Positions 35,049 through 44,785 of a stretch of 64,000 bases of DNA are shown here, in pieces. The DNA is from Janibacter sp. HTCC2649. Lineage in GTDB: Bacteria > Actinomycetota > Actinomycetes > Actinomycetales > Dermatophilaceae. The stretch is from positions 310,001 through 374,000 of the forward strand of contig NZ_CH672413.1 in NCBI RefSeq assembly GCF_000152705.1. Direction: 5' to 3'. Each line of letters starts with the position of its first letter. Within the stretch, counting starts at the first letter, position 1. The notes under the pieces were generated by a model. That model made no database searches and was not told the origin of the DNA. It worked only from the letters and a program-made list of their open reading frames with translations. A program made the position numbers and the translations under genes.

Positions 35049-37718
35049 ATGAGCAAGGACGTCGAACTCCCGCCGGGCTACCCGGTTCAGTGGGAGGCCG
35101 ATGTCGTGCTTCGCGACGGCAGTGTCGGCCACCTGCGTCCGATCCTCCCGAGCGACATCGACGGGATCCACGCGTTCCACGCCAAGCAGTCCGACGAGTC
35201 GATCTACCTGCGCTTCTTCGCGCCCCTGCGGAGGCTGTCCGACAAGGACGTCCACCGGTTCACCCACGTCGACTACTACGACCGGGTGGCCCTCGTCCTC
35301 ACGGTGCGCGACGAGATCTTCGGGATCGGGCGCTACGACCGCACCGAACCCTCGTCGGCCGAGGTTGCGTTCAACGTCAGCGACCACTACCAGGGTCGCG
35401 GCATCGGCTCCGTCCTCCTCGAGCACCTCGCGGCGATCGCGCAGGAGTTCGGGATCACCCGCTTCACGGCCGAGGTGCTCCCGCAGAACCGCAAGATGCT
35501 CACGGTCTTCTCGGAGGCCGGCTACGAAGTGAGTCGCAAGGTCGAGGACGGCGTCGTCGAGGTGCGCTTCGACATCGAGCCCACCGACCGGTCCAAGGCC
35601 GTCGCGATGTCGCGCGAGCACCGCGCCGAGGCGATCAGCGTCAGCCGGATGCTGCGGCCCAAGACGGTGGCCGTCATCGGGGCCGGGCGCTCGCCGCAGT
35701 CGATGGGGCACCACTTCCTCAAGAACCTCCTCGACGGGGGCTTCACCGGTCAGGCCCACCCCGTCAACCGCAACGCCAAGAAGATCCTCGGGCGCAAGAC
35801 CTACGACACGATCGGTGACGTTCCCGGTCCGGTGGACCTCGCGGTCATCGCGGTCCCGGCCGACAAGGTCCTCAAGGTCGTCGACGAGTGCGCCGCGGCC
35901 GACGTCGACGCACTGCTCATCGTCAGTGCCGGCTTCGGCGAGGGCGGGGGAGAGGGCGGTGACGAGCTGCAGAGCGAACTCGTCCGGCGCGCTCGCGGAT
36001 CGGGGATGCGCATCGTCGGACCCAACTCGTTCGGGCTGATCAACACCGACCCTGCCCTGTCGCTCAACGCCTCGCTGTCCCCGGACATGCCGCCCAAGGG
36101 GCACCTCGGGCTCTTCGCGCAGTCCGGCGCCCTGGGCATCGCGGTCCTCGCGTCGGCGGCACGACGCAACCTCGGCATCTCGTCGTTCGGCTCGGCCGGC
36201 AACCGCGTCGACGTCTCCGGCAACGACTTCATGCAGTACTGGATCGACGACGACGACACCCACGCGGTCGGGCTCTACCTCGAGTCCATGGGCAACCCGC
36301 GCAAGTTCTCGCGCATCGCGCGCAACCTCGGCCGGATCAAGCCGGTCATCGTCGTCCAGTCCGGTGTCTCGGCCTATGGCGCGCCCCCCGGTCACCGAGT
36401 GCGCCGCACCAAGGTGCGCCCGGCGGTCTTCGCGGCCATGCTGCGACAGGCCGGGTGCATTCGCGTCTCCAACGTCCACCAGATGTTCGACGTGGCCCAG
36501 CTCGTCGTCCACCAGCCCCTGCCCGCCGGGCGTCGGGTCGCCATCGTCGGAAACTCCTCGGCACTGGGTGCGCTCTCCGCTGGCGCCGTCGCGGGTCGTG
36601 GGCTCAAGGTGACCCACGGCCCCATCAACCTCCCCTCGGAGGCCACGGCCGAGCAGTTCCGCGAGGCCCTCACCAAGGCGTTCGAGGACCCCGACGTCGA
36701 CTCGGTGCTCACCTGCTTCATCCCACCCATCGTCGCCCACGACGAAGAGGTCACCGAAGCCGTCCGCTCGGCGGCGCGCAAGTCCGACAAGACCTGTGTC
36801 GCAACGTTTCTCGGCATGCGAGGTGTCCACTCCTCGACGCACATGGACGAGGGCGGGACGACGGGTCAGGCCATCCCGATCTACGCGATGCCCGAGGACG
36901 CGGCCTACGCCCTCGCGAAGGCGACGAAGTATGCCGAGTGGCGCAACAAGGACCACGGCGTCCCCGTGGCGCCCGTCGGCATCAACCGTCGCGTGGCCGA
37001 GGACGTCGTCCAGACCGTCCTGTCGGTCAACCCGGAGGGGCGCCGACTCGACCAGGACGAGACGCTCGCGCTCCTCGCGGCATACGGGATCGAGGTCTGG
37101 CCTTCGCGGAAGGTGACGACGATCGACGAGGCCGTCGAGGCCGCCGAGGACATCGGCTACCCGGTGGTCCTCAAGTCGACGGCGCCGATGCTGCGCCACC
37201 AGGGTGGGGTCACCGGCGTTCGCGTCGACCTCGGCACCGAGCAGTCCGTGCGCGAGGCGTGGGCCTCGCTGCATGAGCGCCTCACCCCACTCGCAGCGGG
37301 ACAGCTCGAGGTGCAGCGCATGGCGACTCCCGGTGTGGCATGCGTCGTGACGGCCGACGAGGACCCGTTGTTCGGCCCCGTCGTGAGCTTTGGTGTCGCC
37401 GGTCTGCCGACCGAGCTCCTCGACGACATCGCCCACCGCATCCCGCCGCTCACCGACGTCGCCGTGTCCGAGCTCATCTCGTCGGTCAAGGCGGCACCCG
37501 TGCTCCACGGGCACCGCGGCTCCACACCGGTGCACCGCGCGGCTCTGGCCGACCTCATCGCCCGGGTGTCGGCCATCAGCGACGACATGCCCGAGGTCGC
37601 GTCCCTGCGGCTCAACCCGGTCAACGCCCAGCCGGGCGGGGTCGAGGTCCTGGGCGCCGAGGTGACGGTCGCGCCGACGGCCCGGCGCACCGATCCGGGG
37701 CGGCGCTCCCTCACCTGA
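35049..37718 (+). CDS. GNAT acetyltransferase fused to ADP-forming CoA ligase-like domains
   Basis: About 889 residues from ATG 35049; ATG 35040 is also possible. Domain order is GNAT acetyltransferase (about 20-185; NVSDHYQGRGIGSVLLEHLA binds acetyl-CoA), a CoA-binding Rossmann domain (PKTVAVIGAGRSPQSMG), ligase-CoA domains (LFAQSGALGIAVL) and a C-terminal ATP-grasp (LAAYGIEVWPSRKV, GYPVVLKSTAPMLRHQGGV). This is the Pat-type architecture of protein lysine acetyltransferases that control acyl-CoA synthetases. Whether the ligase half is catalytic is unclear; the GNAT-first order differs from Salmonella Pat, where GNAT is last. Confidence 0.9.
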   Translation: MSKDVELPPGYPVQWEADVVLRDGSVGHLRPILPSDIDGIHAFHAKQSDESIYLRFFAPLRRLSDKDVHRFTHVDYYDRVALVLTVRDEIFGIGRYDRTEPSSAEVAFNVSDHYQGRGIGSVLLEHLAAIAQEFGITRFTAEVLPQNRKMLTVFSEAGYEVSRKVEDGVVEVRFDIEPTDRSKAVAMSREHRAEAISVSRMLRPKTVAVIGAGRSPQSMGHHFLKNLLDGGFTGQAHPVNRNAKKILGRKTYDTIGDVPGPVDLAVIAVPADKVLKVVDECAAADVDALLIVSAGFGEGGGEGGDELQSELVRRARGSGMRIVGPNSFGLINTDPALSLNASLSPDMPPKGHLGLFAQSGALGIAVLASAARRNLGISSFGSAGNRVDVSGNDFMQYWIDDDDTHAVGLYLESMGNPRKFSRIARNLGRIKPVIVVQSGVSAYGAPPGHRVRRTKVRPAVFAAMLRQAGCIRVSNVHQMFDVAQLVVHQPLPAGRRVAIVGNSSALGALSAGAVAGRGLKVTHGPINLPSEATAEQFREALTKAFEDPDVDSVLTCFIPPIVAHDEEVTEAVRSAARKSDKTCVATFLGMRGVHSSTHMDEGGTTGQAIPIYAMPEDAAYALAKATKYAEWRNKDHGVPVAPVGINRRVAEDVVQTVLSVNPEGRRLDQDETLALLAAYGIEVWPSRKVTTIDEAVEAAEDIGYPVVLKSTAPMLRHQGGVTGVRVDLGTEQSVREAWASLHERLTPLAAGQLEVQRMATPGVACVVTADEDPLFGPVVSFGVAGLPTELLDDIAHRIPPLTDVAVSELISSVKAAPVLHGHRGSTPVHRAALADLIARVSAISDDMPEVASLRLNPVNAQPGGVEVLGAEVTVAPTARRTDPGRRSLT

Positions 37719-37766
37719 CCTGTGGACGGGCCGGCGCCCACGCCGCGGTGCGGCAGAATGGACACC

Positions 37767-38426
37767 ATGATGCGTTCGTTCGACGTCCCCACCCTGCCGG
37801 TGGACCTCACTGCGGCGATCGAGCGAGCCGGCTACTACCCGGCGCTCGTCGGAGATGTCGTCGCCGCGGCGCTCGCCGGTGAGCAGGTGCGGTCGCACCT
37901 CGTCCACCTCGAGACGACCTTCGACCGCGACGTCATCCGCCGCCACGTCACCGTCCTTGTCCTCACCCCCTCACGGCTCGTCATCGCGCACGCCGACGAC
38001 CACGCCGACGAGGCTGCGGGCGCCGGCGTGACCGACGGTGTCGGCGCCGCTGGTGCTGCCAGCGACACGGGTGGCGAAGGCGCAGGTCTCGGCGGGCAGG
38101 AGGTCGCGACCGCGACGACCGAGAGCATCCCCCTGTCGGCCGTGCGTGGCGTCATGTTGACCCACGTCGTCGCCGACCCCCAGAACTACGTCCCCGGCTC
38201 GCTCGGGCGCGAGCTCACCCTCACCCTCGGCTGGGGCGCCGTGAGCCGCGTCGACCTGCTTCCCGCCACCTGCGGTGACCCCGGGTGCGACGCCGACCAC
38301 GGCTACGACGGCACGATCTCCAGCGACGACATCGCCCTGCGCGTGTCGGCGACGGCAGACGGCGATGTCGCCCTGCAGCAGGCGATCGCCTTTGCCCACG
38401 CTCTCTCGGGCTCGCTGGGCCAGTGA
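37767..38426 (+). CDS. DUF5998 family protein
   Basis: 219 residues if started at ATG 37767 (MMRSFDVPTLPVDLTAAIERAGYYPAL); ATG 37758 is in frame. CAGAAT at 37755-37760 could be a -10 box for a leaderless message starting at 37767. Conserved segments are LVHLETTFDRDVIRRHVTVLVLTPSRL and ELTLTLGWGAVSRVDLLPATCGDPGCDADHGYDG. A Gly/Ala-rich insertion sits near 90-115. Function is unknown. The stop overlaps the next gene (GTGA). Confidence 0.85.
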   Translation: MMRSFDVPTLPVDLTAAIERAGYYPALVGDVVAAALAGEQVRSHLVHLETTFDRDVIRRHVTVLVLTPSRLVIAHADDHADEAAGAGVTDGVGAAGAASDTGGEGAGLGGQEVATATTESIPLSAVRGVMLTHVVADPQNYVPGSLGRELTLTLGWGAVSRVDLLPATCGDPGCDADHGYDGTISSDDIALRVSATADGDVALQQAIAFAHALSGSLGQ

Positions 38427-39661
38427 CGGAGCAGGAGCCGCCGGTTTCGCGCAAGGCGCGCAAACCGCGGCATTCGCGCGCGTCTCATGGCTCGTCCTCC
38501 GCGCCGCCCGCCCCCGCGGTGTCGCCGGTGCTCGGCGTGCCGGCGCCGGCCTATGGCGAGGGTGGGCTCAGCGACGTCCTTCCGTCGGTTGCGGCGTCGA
38601 TCGGCGTCCCCGGCGGAGTCCCTCGTTGGGCGCTACCACCGGCGCGCAGTGCGGTGGTGGTCCTGGTCGACGGCTTGGGCTACGACCTCCTGCGGCGCCG
38701 CGGCGGCCACGCTCCCTGGCTGCGCTCCCTCTTTGATGACGGACGACGCGTTGTCAGTGGCTTCCCCTCGACGACGGCGTCCTCCATGGGGTCCTTCGGC
38801 ACGGGCCTCGTCCCCGGAACGCACGGCATGCTCGGCTACGAAGTCCTCGTGCCCGGAGAGGACCGGCTCCTCAACGAGCTGTCGTGGGAGGACGGACCCG
38901 TCCCCGAGCGATGGCAGCCGCGGGCCACCTGGTTCGAGAAGGCCGCGGCCGCGGGGATCGACGTCATGCGGACCGGCCCGGGCTTCTTCGACGGGTCCGG
39001 GCTCACCCGCGCGGCGCTGCGAGGCGGGCGTTTCGTCGCAGCGAAGGAACTCGATGCGCGCATCGACGCGACCTTGGCGCACGCGCGTTCGCAACCAGCC
39101 ACCCTCACCTACCTCTACTGGGGCGACCTCGACAAGGTCGGGCACGTCCACGGGTGCGAGTCATGGCAGTGGGGGGACGAGCTCGAGACGATCGACCGAG
39201 CCCTGGCCCGCCTCGCCGACGGCCTGCCCGCCGACTGCTCGCTGACCATCACCGCCGACCACGGCATGGTCGACGTGCCCATGGCAGACCGGATCGACGT
39301 CGCCCACGACGCCGAGCTCGCCGCCGGGGTGCGGCACACCGGGGGAGAGGCTCGTGCTCCCCAGCTCTACTGCGAGGCGGGCGCTGCCGATGACGTGCTG
39401 GCGACCTGGCGCGCACGCATCGGTGACTTCGCCTGGGTGCTCTCGCGTGACGAAGCCGTGGCCACTGGACTGTTCGGGGCGGTGCGACCCGAGCACCTTG
39501 CCCGGATCGGCGACGTCGTCGTCGCCATGCGCGAAGCCCGTGCAGTCGTCGACTCCCGCTACCAACGGCCGGAACTCTTGGCTCTCATCGGGCTGCACGG
39601 CTCCCTCACCGATGACGAAGTCCCCGTGCCGATGTTCCATGTCCCCCCGAAGTCGAATTAA
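38423..39661 (+). CDS. Alkaline phosphatase-superfamily nucleotide pyrophosphatase/phosphodiesterase
   Basis: 412 residues from GTG 38423. After a basic, Pro-rich start it shows the type-I phosphodiesterase fold: VVVLVDGLGYDLL (metal Asp), FPSTTASSMGSFGTGLVPGTHG with the nucleophile Thr, LYWGDLDKVGHVHG (Asp/His ligands) and ITADHGMVDVP (Asp-His). All expected metal ligands appear present. No signal peptide or membrane helix is visible, so it may be cytosolic. It overlaps the DUF5998 gene and is followed 11 nt later by tdk. Confidence 0.9.
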   Translation: MTEQEPPVSRKARKPRHSRASHGSSSAPPAPAVSPVLGVPAPAYGEGGLSDVLPSVAASIGVPGGVPRWALPPARSAVVVLVDGLGYDLLRRRGGHAPWLRSLFDDGRRVVSGFPSTTASSMGSFGTGLVPGTHGMLGYEVLVPGEDRLLNELSWEDGPVPERWQPRATWFEKAAAAGIDVMRTGPGFFDGSGLTRAALRGGRFVAAKELDARIDATLAHARSQPATLTYLYWGDLDKVGHVHGCESWQWGDELETIDRALARLADGLPADCSLTITADHGMVDVPMADRIDVAHDAELAAGVRHTGGEARAPQLYCEAGAADDVLATWRARIGDFAWVLSRDEAVATGLFGAVRPEHLARIGDVVVAMREARAVVDSRYQRPELLALIGLHGSLTDDEVPVPMFHVPPKSN

Positions 39662-39672
39662 GGTTTCGCCTC

Positions 39673-40347
39673 GTGGCTGAGTTGGTGTTCTTCTCCGGGA
39701 CGATGGACTGCGGCAAGTCGACCCTTGCGCTCCAGATGGATCACAACCACCGCGCGCGCTCGCGGGTGGGACTGATCTTCACCAAGCTCGACCGGATGGG
39801 TGATTCGGTCCTGTCCTCGCGACTCGGACTCTCGACCGAGGCCCACGAAGTCCACGACGACCTCGACTTCTGGGACGTCGTCGTCGACTTCCTCACCCGG
39901 GGGCAGCGCGCCGACTACCTCATCTGTGACGAGTCGCAGTTCTACACAGCGCCCCAGATCGAGCAGCTCGCCCGCATCGTCGACGAGCTCAACATCGACG
40001 TGAACTGCTTCGGCATCACCGCCGACTTCCGCACCGAGCTCTTCCCCGGATCCAAGCGACTCTTCGAACTCGCGGACCGGGTGCAGGTCCTCCAGGTCGC
40101 TGCTCTGTGCTGGTGCGGCGCGCGTGCGACGCACAACGCGCGCCTCATCGATGGCGTCATGGTCGTCGAAGGTGAGCAGGTCGTCGTCGGAGACACAGCC
40201 GCCAGCGACAGCCTCGTCGAGTACGAAGTCCTCTGCCGACGTCACTACATGCGCCGCATGAGCAGCCACGCGGCGCGCCTGGCCTCCGCCACGCCGGACG
40301 TCCTGCCGTTCGACCTCGACGTGTGCGCGGTGCCTCCGCGCGACTGA
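39673..40347 (+). CDS. tdk: Thymidine kinase
   Basis: 224 residues from GTG 39673. Type II thymidine kinase phosphorylating thymidine with ATP. The P-loop is FFSGTMDCGKSTLAL; the Walker B/acidic motif is YLICDESQF with the catalytic Glu; the lasso/zinc region has CWCGARATHNAR and CRRH. The C-terminus is a little longer than usual. It is likely co-transcribed with the two genes upstream and convergent with sepH. Confidence 0.93.
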   Translation: MAELVFFSGTMDCGKSTLALQMDHNHRARSRVGLIFTKLDRMGDSVLSSRLGLSTEAHEVHDDLDFWDVVVDFLTRGQRADYLICDESQFYTAPQIEQLARIVDELNIDVNCFGITADFRTELFPGSKRLFELADRVQVLQVAALCWCGARATHNARLIDGVMVVEGEQVVVGDTAASDSLVEYEVLCRRHYMRRMSSHAARLASATPDVLPFDLDVCAVPPRD

Positions 40348-40459
40348 TGCGCGTAGGCCGCGTCATTTCTGCGCGGGTGGCGCCAGGGGCGCAGAGCGTG
40401 GTCGGGGGCGCACCTCTCGCTGCGCCTCTCGTCAGGTTGAGCGCGGCTGGTGCTGCGGG

Positions 40460-41656
40460 TCAGGTGGTGGTGCCGCCGCGGCCGCCGCCGCCGAACATGA
40501 TGTCGTCCCAGCTGGGAACGCTCGGGCGGCCCTTGCGGCCTGAGGTCTTGCGTGGGGTGGGCTTCGGGGCCACGGGCTCAGGCTCGGGTTCGATGTCCTC
40601 GAGCTCGTCTTCGGGCTCGTCAGGCTCGTCGTCCTGCTCGTCCTCGTCGGGGGCGCTGGGAGTCAGCTGACGGATGTTGTCCGCAGCGTCGTCTTCCTCG
40701 TCGAGCTCGACGTCGGCCTCGTCGTCTTCGGGAGCCTGGTCGTCGAGATGGGCCGAGATGGGGTGCTTGCCTCGGGCGGCGGGAGGTTCGGGCGCGTCGG
40801 CGGTGTCGACGACGAGGTCCTCGAGGGGGAGGGCGTCGTCGCGGGGGGAGTCCTCGACCGGGGTGTGCGACGGGGAGGGACGACGACGACCCTTGCGGGA
40901 GCGGGTCGACTGCTCCCGCATCGCGGCCATGAGGTCGATCGGCTCGCGAGACTTCGCATTGCGACGGGCAGGCTTCTCGGCGTCGACCCCACCCTCGGCC
41001 TCGACGTCGAAGACGGCACTGGCGCGGTTGCTGTTGGTGGCGACGTGGGGAGTGGGGATGGCGGAGTCGGCCGAGGTCTGTTCGCTCAGCCAGCGGGCCT
41101 CGTCGTTACCGGGCACGAGGGAACGCAGTCGGGGGTCGAAGCGCCAGGAGGCGGTGCGCTCGCGGCCACCCGCGGGGAAGAGGGCGGTGACCGTCCACTG
41201 GCCGTCGTCGAGGCGGGCGGAGTCCCAGCGCACGAGCTCGCCCGGGACACCGCGTGCCTTGAAGCGTTCGTCGGCGCGGCCTCCCAGGGTCTGTTCGGTG
41301 CCGGCATTGCGGCCGGAGCCTGCATGCGTCCCGACGACGCAGTTGCGGGCCTGGTTTGCGACGTACTCACGCTCGGCGAGGACGGGACCCTCGAACCGCT
41401 GCACCTTCTGGATGGTCCAGCCCGCGCGATCAGCGACCTCTTCGGTCGACAGACCTGATCGGATGAGCGACTGGACGTCGCGAGGACGCAGGCCACCATC
41501 GATCTCGATCTGGAGCTGGCCCAACCGGGGCCGGTCACGGCGCGCCGCAGCGCGCATCGCCTCATCGAGGGCAACGCGGTAGCGCTTTCCCTCGGCGTCG
41601 GAGAGAAGGACGTGCTCGCCGTCCTCGTGGACGCCGATGAGACGAAGGTCCTGCAT
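40460..41656 (-). CDS. sepH: Septation protein SepH
   Basis: 398 residues from ATG 41656 (MQDLRLIGVHEDGEHVLL); a GTG lies one codon earlier. The N-terminal DUF3071 domain includes an HTH-like stretch (LRPRDVQSLIRSGLSTEEVADRAGWTIQKVQRFEG). The middle is disordered and acidic, and the C-terminus ends in the conserved RPSVPSWDDIMFGG. In Streptomyces and Mycobacterium SepH binds FtsZ and promotes ring assembly. It is divergent from ferrochelatase by 115 nt. Confidence 0.93.
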   Translation of the reverse strand: MQDLRLIGVHEDGEHVLLSDAEGKRYRVALDEAMRAAARRDRPRLGQLQIEIDGGLRPRDVQSLIRSGLSTEEVADRAGWTIQKVQRFEGPVLAEREYVANQARNCVVGTHAGSGRNAGTEQTLGGRADERFKARGVPGELVRWDSARLDDGQWTVTALFPAGGRERTASWRFDPRLRSLVPGNDEARWLSEQTSADSAIPTPHVATNSNRASAVFDVEAEGGVDAEKPARRNAKSREPIDLMAAMREQSTRSRKGRRRPSPSHTPVEDSPRDDALPLEDLVVDTADAPEPPAARGKHPISAHLDDQAPEDDEADVELDEEDDAADNIRQLTPSAPDEDEQDDEPDEPEDELEDIEPEPEPVAPKPTPRKTSGRKGRPSVPSWDDIMFGGGGRGGTTT

Positions 41657-41771
41657 CACAGATCTCCCGGGCAGTGGTCAGGTCACCCTCGACTGTGCCA
41701 CCCCGCGCCCCTTCGACAAAGCAGCCCACGCCGGTCGCGAGCAACGATCCGTGGCTCGTTAGGTTGGCACC

Positions 41772-42890
41772 ATGCCGATCACGCCCGACGAAGATGCTCT
41801 TGCCCCCTACGACGCTGTGCTCCTGCTCTCGTTCGGTGGGCCCGAGGCCCCCGACGAGGTGGTGCCGTTCCTTCGTCGGGTGACTGCTGGCCGCGATGTC
41901 CCGGAAGAGCGACTCGAGGAGGTGGCAAAGCACTATCACCACTTCGGGGGTGTCAGTCCGATCAACGGCCAGAACCGCGAGCTCCTCGCTGCCCTCGAGG
42001 CAGAGCTGGTCCGTCGCGGGTCAGCCGTGCCGGTCCTCTGGGGCAACCGCAACAGCGCGCCGTTCGTCACGGACACGTTGCGCGCGGCCCGGGCACAGGG
42101 TCAGCTGCGCATCTGCGTCGTCGTCACCTCGGCCTACTCGTCGTACTCCGGGTGCCGTCAGTACCGCGAAGACCTGGCCGCCGCCACCGAAGAACTCGGT
42201 CTCGCAGCGGTGGACCTCGACATCGACAAGGTGCGTCCCTACGCGCTCCACCCCGGCTTCACGGCCGTCAACACCGAGCACCTCGTGGACTCGGTGTCGA
42301 CCATCGACGCGTCGAAGCTCCCGACCACTCGCCTCCTGTTCGTCACGCACTCGATCCCCGAGGCCATGGACGACACGTCCGGCCCGGGTGACAGTGACGG
42401 CAACCTCTACGTCGAGCAGCACCTGAGGGCGGGGTACCTCATCGCCCAGGGACTGACCGAGCGCACGGGTGTGACGCTGCCGCAGGAGCTCGTCTTCTGC
42501 TCCCGGTCGGGCAGCCCGCGCACTCCCTGGCTCGAACCGGACGTCAACGACCGGATCGAGGAGCTCGCCGCCGAAGGTGTGACGACCGTGGTGCTTGCCC
42601 CCATCGGATTCGTGTCCGACCACATGGAGGTCGTCAACGACCTCGACCGTGAGGCCCGCGAGACCGCCGATCGTCTGGGGGTCGAGATCGTGCGCGTCTC
42701 CACGGCCGGCACGCACCCCGTGTTCGTCGAGGCACTCGTCGACCTCCTCGAGGAGCGGGCGGCCGAGGCGCGCGGCGAGGTGGTCATTCCGGCGCAGGCC
42801 GACGGCGGCGATCTGCGACCCTCGAACTGCGCCCCGGGCTGTTGTCCCAATCTTCGGGCGGCACTCCCGGCCCTCTGCGGACAGGACTGA
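41772..42890 (+). CDS. hemH: Ferrochelatase (coproporphyrin type)
   Basis: 372 residues, inserts ferrous iron into porphyrin. In actinobacteria the physiological substrate is normally coproporphyrin III (CpfC). Motifs are LLLSFGGPEAPDEV, YHHFGGVSPINGQNREL, the active-site region LLFVTHSIPEAM and PIGFVSDHMEV. C-terminal cysteines (CAPGCCPN and LCGQD), with an internal Cys in SGCRQ, are consistent with the [2Fe-2S] cluster of actinobacterial enzymes. It lies 1 nt before the phosphatase start. Confidence 0.94.
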   Translation: MPITPDEDALAPYDAVLLLSFGGPEAPDEVVPFLRRVTAGRDVPEERLEEVAKHYHHFGGVSPINGQNRELLAALEAELVRRGSAVPVLWGNRNSAPFVTDTLRAARAQGQLRICVVVTSAYSSYSGCRQYREDLAAATEELGLAAVDLDIDKVRPYALHPGFTAVNTEHLVDSVSTIDASKLPTTRLLFVTHSIPEAMDDTSGPGDSDGNLYVEQHLRAGYLIAQGLTERTGVTLPQELVFCSRSGSPRTPWLEPDVNDRIEELAAEGVTTVVLAPIGFVSDHMEVVNDLDREARETADRLGVEIVRVSTAGTHPVFVEALVDLLEERAAEARGEVVIPAQADGGDLRPSNCAPGCCPNLRAALPALCGQD

Positions 42891-42891
42891 C

Positions 42892-43758
42892 ATGTCATCG
42901 ACTGCTCCCGACCTGAGGTTCCCTGACGATGCGCTGGCGGCAACGCTGGAGGCACTTGCTGCCGAGGTTGCCCGGTCCGCAGGGCGACTTGTCGTCGATG
43001 AGCGTCCGGACGCCGTGGAGGTCTCTGCCACGAAGTCGAGCGCGACCGACGTCGTCACGGTCATGGACCAGCGCTCGCAGGACCACCTCATTGCCCGCCT
43101 GCGCGAGGCTCGCCCCGATGACGCGGTCCTCGGCGAGGAGAGCGGGGGAGCCGCCGGCACGTCCGGCATCACGTGGGTCATCGATCCGATCGACGGAACG
43201 GTGAACTACCTCTACGGCATACCCGCGTATGCCGTGTCCGTCGCGGCCGTCGTCGGCGACCCGACCACGCACGGCGCCTGGCGTCCGTTCGTGGGCGCCG
43301 TCTTCAACCCGGTCACCGACGAGCTCTACCTCGCCCGCGCCGGCGGGGGATCGCGTGTCGTCCTCGCTGGGGGCGTCGAACGCGAGCTGTCGCCCACCGC
43401 GTGTGACGAGCTCGGTCAGGCCCTCGTCGGAACGGGCTTCGGGTATGCCGCGGAGCGCCGCGATCGTCAGGGTCGCCTTTTGCTCGATCTGCTTCCGCAG
43501 ATCCGGGACATCCGCCGGATCGGCAGTGCGGCGCTCGACCTCTGCGCCGTGGGGGCGGGGACGCTGGACGCCTACTACGAGACGGGGCTCAACCCGTGGG
43601 ACCTCGCCGCGGGTTGGCTCATCGCCACCGAGGCCGGCGCCAAGGTCGGTGGCTTCGGGGGACCGGGTGCCGAGCTCACCTGGGCCTGCACCCCCGGGCT
43701 CGAACCTGCCTTCCCAGACCTTGTCGAAGCGGGCACCGAACGGCACCTCAGGGGCTAG
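42892..43758 (+). CDS. Inositol monophosphatase family protein (SuhB-like)
   Basis: 288 residues, Mg-dependent phosphatase fold: VLGEESGG (metal Glu), WVIDPIDGTVNYLYG (WxxDPxDGTxN motif), and near the end LNPWDLAAGWLIATEAGAKVGGFGG (WDxAAG). The family hydrolyses inositol-1-phosphate or related sugar phosphates. Orientation and neighbours (DUF4193, dut, DUF3710 and others downstream) resemble the suhB-dut region of M. tuberculosis. The codons GGC ATA CCC GCG TAT GCC at 43216 contain two inverted octamers 4 nt apart. Confidence 0.92.
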   Translation: MSSTAPDLRFPDDALAATLEALAAEVARSAGRLVVDERPDAVEVSATKSSATDVVTVMDQRSQDHLIARLREARPDDAVLGEESGGAAGTSGITWVIDPIDGTVNYLYGIPAYAVSVAAVVGDPTTHGAWRPFVGAVFNPVTDELYLARAGGGSRVVLAGGVERELSPTACDELGQALVGTGFGYAAERRDRQGRLLLDLLPQIRDIRRIGSAALDLCAVGAGTLDAYYETGLNPWDLAAGWLIATEAGAKVGGFGGPGAELTWACTPGLEPAFPDLVEAGTERHLRG

Positions 43759-43914
43759 TCTCAGGTCCGCTGTGGCGCTCAACGCTCAGATGGTGCACAA
43801 TCGCGGCTCGCACGGGCACAAAATCATCGCTTCATGCGTTGACTGGGCCAGCAGGGATGCCAACCTCCGACATTTCGTCGGTGGATGGCCACACGACATT
43901 GGGAAAGGAGAGCC

Positions 43915-44214
43915 ATGGCGACCGATTATGACGCCCCACGCAAGACTGACGATGAGCTGTCGGAGGACTCCATCGAGGAGTTGAAGACCCGTCGCAACGA
44001 CAAGCGGTCCTCCAGCGTCGACGTCGACGAGACCGAACAGGCTGAGGGATTCGAGCTTCCCGGAGCTGACCTCTCGGGTGAAGAAATGTCGGTGCGGGTC
44101 ATTCCGCGTCAGGCCGACGAGTTCACCTGTTCGCGGTGCTTCCTCGTCCACCACCGCAGCCAGTTGGCGAGCGAGAAGGCCGGCCAGATGGTCTGCCGCG
44201 AGTGCGCCGCCTGA
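43915..44214 (+). CDS. DUF4193 family protein
   Basis: 99 residues from ATG 43915, with AAAGGAG upstream. The N-terminal half is acidic and disordered (MATDYDAPRKTDDELSEDSIEELKTRR). The C-terminal half has a zinc ribbon FTCSRCFLVHHRSQLA and MVCRECAA (two CxxC). It is a universal actinobacterial family without a settled function; some relatives have been linked to RNA polymerase or stress. Its own promoter is probable, since 156 nt separate it from the phosphatase. Confidence 0.92.
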   Translation: MATDYDAPRKTDDELSEDSIEELKTRRNDKRSSSVDVDETEQAEGFELPGADLSGEEMSVRVIPRQADEFTCSRCFLVHHRSQLASEKAGQMVCRECAA

Positions 44215-44290
44215 GCAGCATCAACGCAAGGACAGCGTGGTCCCCAAGGGTGGTCTGATCACACCGTCGTCCGAGATAGGGTCAGTCCCC

Positions 44291-44785
44291 GTGACTGGCC
44301 CTTCTCGCATTCCGGTCGCCTTCCGGCGGCTCTCCCCGAAGGCCCGCATCCCGGCATACGCCTCTGATGGAGACGCGGGTGCGGATCTGACCGCGGTGGC
44401 CTCCGTGACCCTCGCACCGGGGGAGCGGGCGCTCGTGCCGACAGGGATCGCGATCGCGCTTCCCCCCGGAACGGTGGGACTCGTCCACCCGAGGTCGGGG
44501 CTCGCAGCGCGGCACGGGATCACGGTCGTCAACGCTCCGGGAACGGTCGACTCCGGCTATCGCGGAGAGATCCTCGTGAACCTCGTGAACCTGGATCCGC
44601 GCGAGTCGTTCACCGTCGCAGAGGGCGATCGCATAGCCCAACTCGTCGTGCAGGAGTATCTCCACGCAGACTTCAGCGAGACCGAGTCGCTCCCGGACAG
44701 CGTCCGGGGTGACACTGGACATGGATCCACCGGAGGCTTCGGCACGACGCCTCCAGACATCATCGAGGAAGTGACCACACCGTGA
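44291..44785 (+). CDS. dut: dUTP diphosphatase
   Basis: 164 residues from GTG 44291. TAGGGT at about 44277 could be a -10 box for a nearly leaderless mRNA; GTG 44237 is in frame upstream. Trimeric dUTPase motifs: AYASDGDAGADLTA (1), HPRSGLAARHGITVVNAPGTVDSGYRGEI (2 and 3), EGDRIAQLVVQ (4) and GSTGGFGTT (5). It hydrolyses dUTP to dUMP. The DUF3710 start GTG overlaps its last codons. Confidence 0.94.
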   Translation: MTGPSRIPVAFRRLSPKARIPAYASDGDAGADLTAVASVTLAPGERALVPTGIAIALPPGTVGLVHPRSGLAARHGITVVNAPGTVDSGYRGEILVNLVNLDPRESFTVAEGDRIAQLVVQEYLHADFSETESLPDSVRGDTGHGSTGGFGTTPPDIIEEVTTP

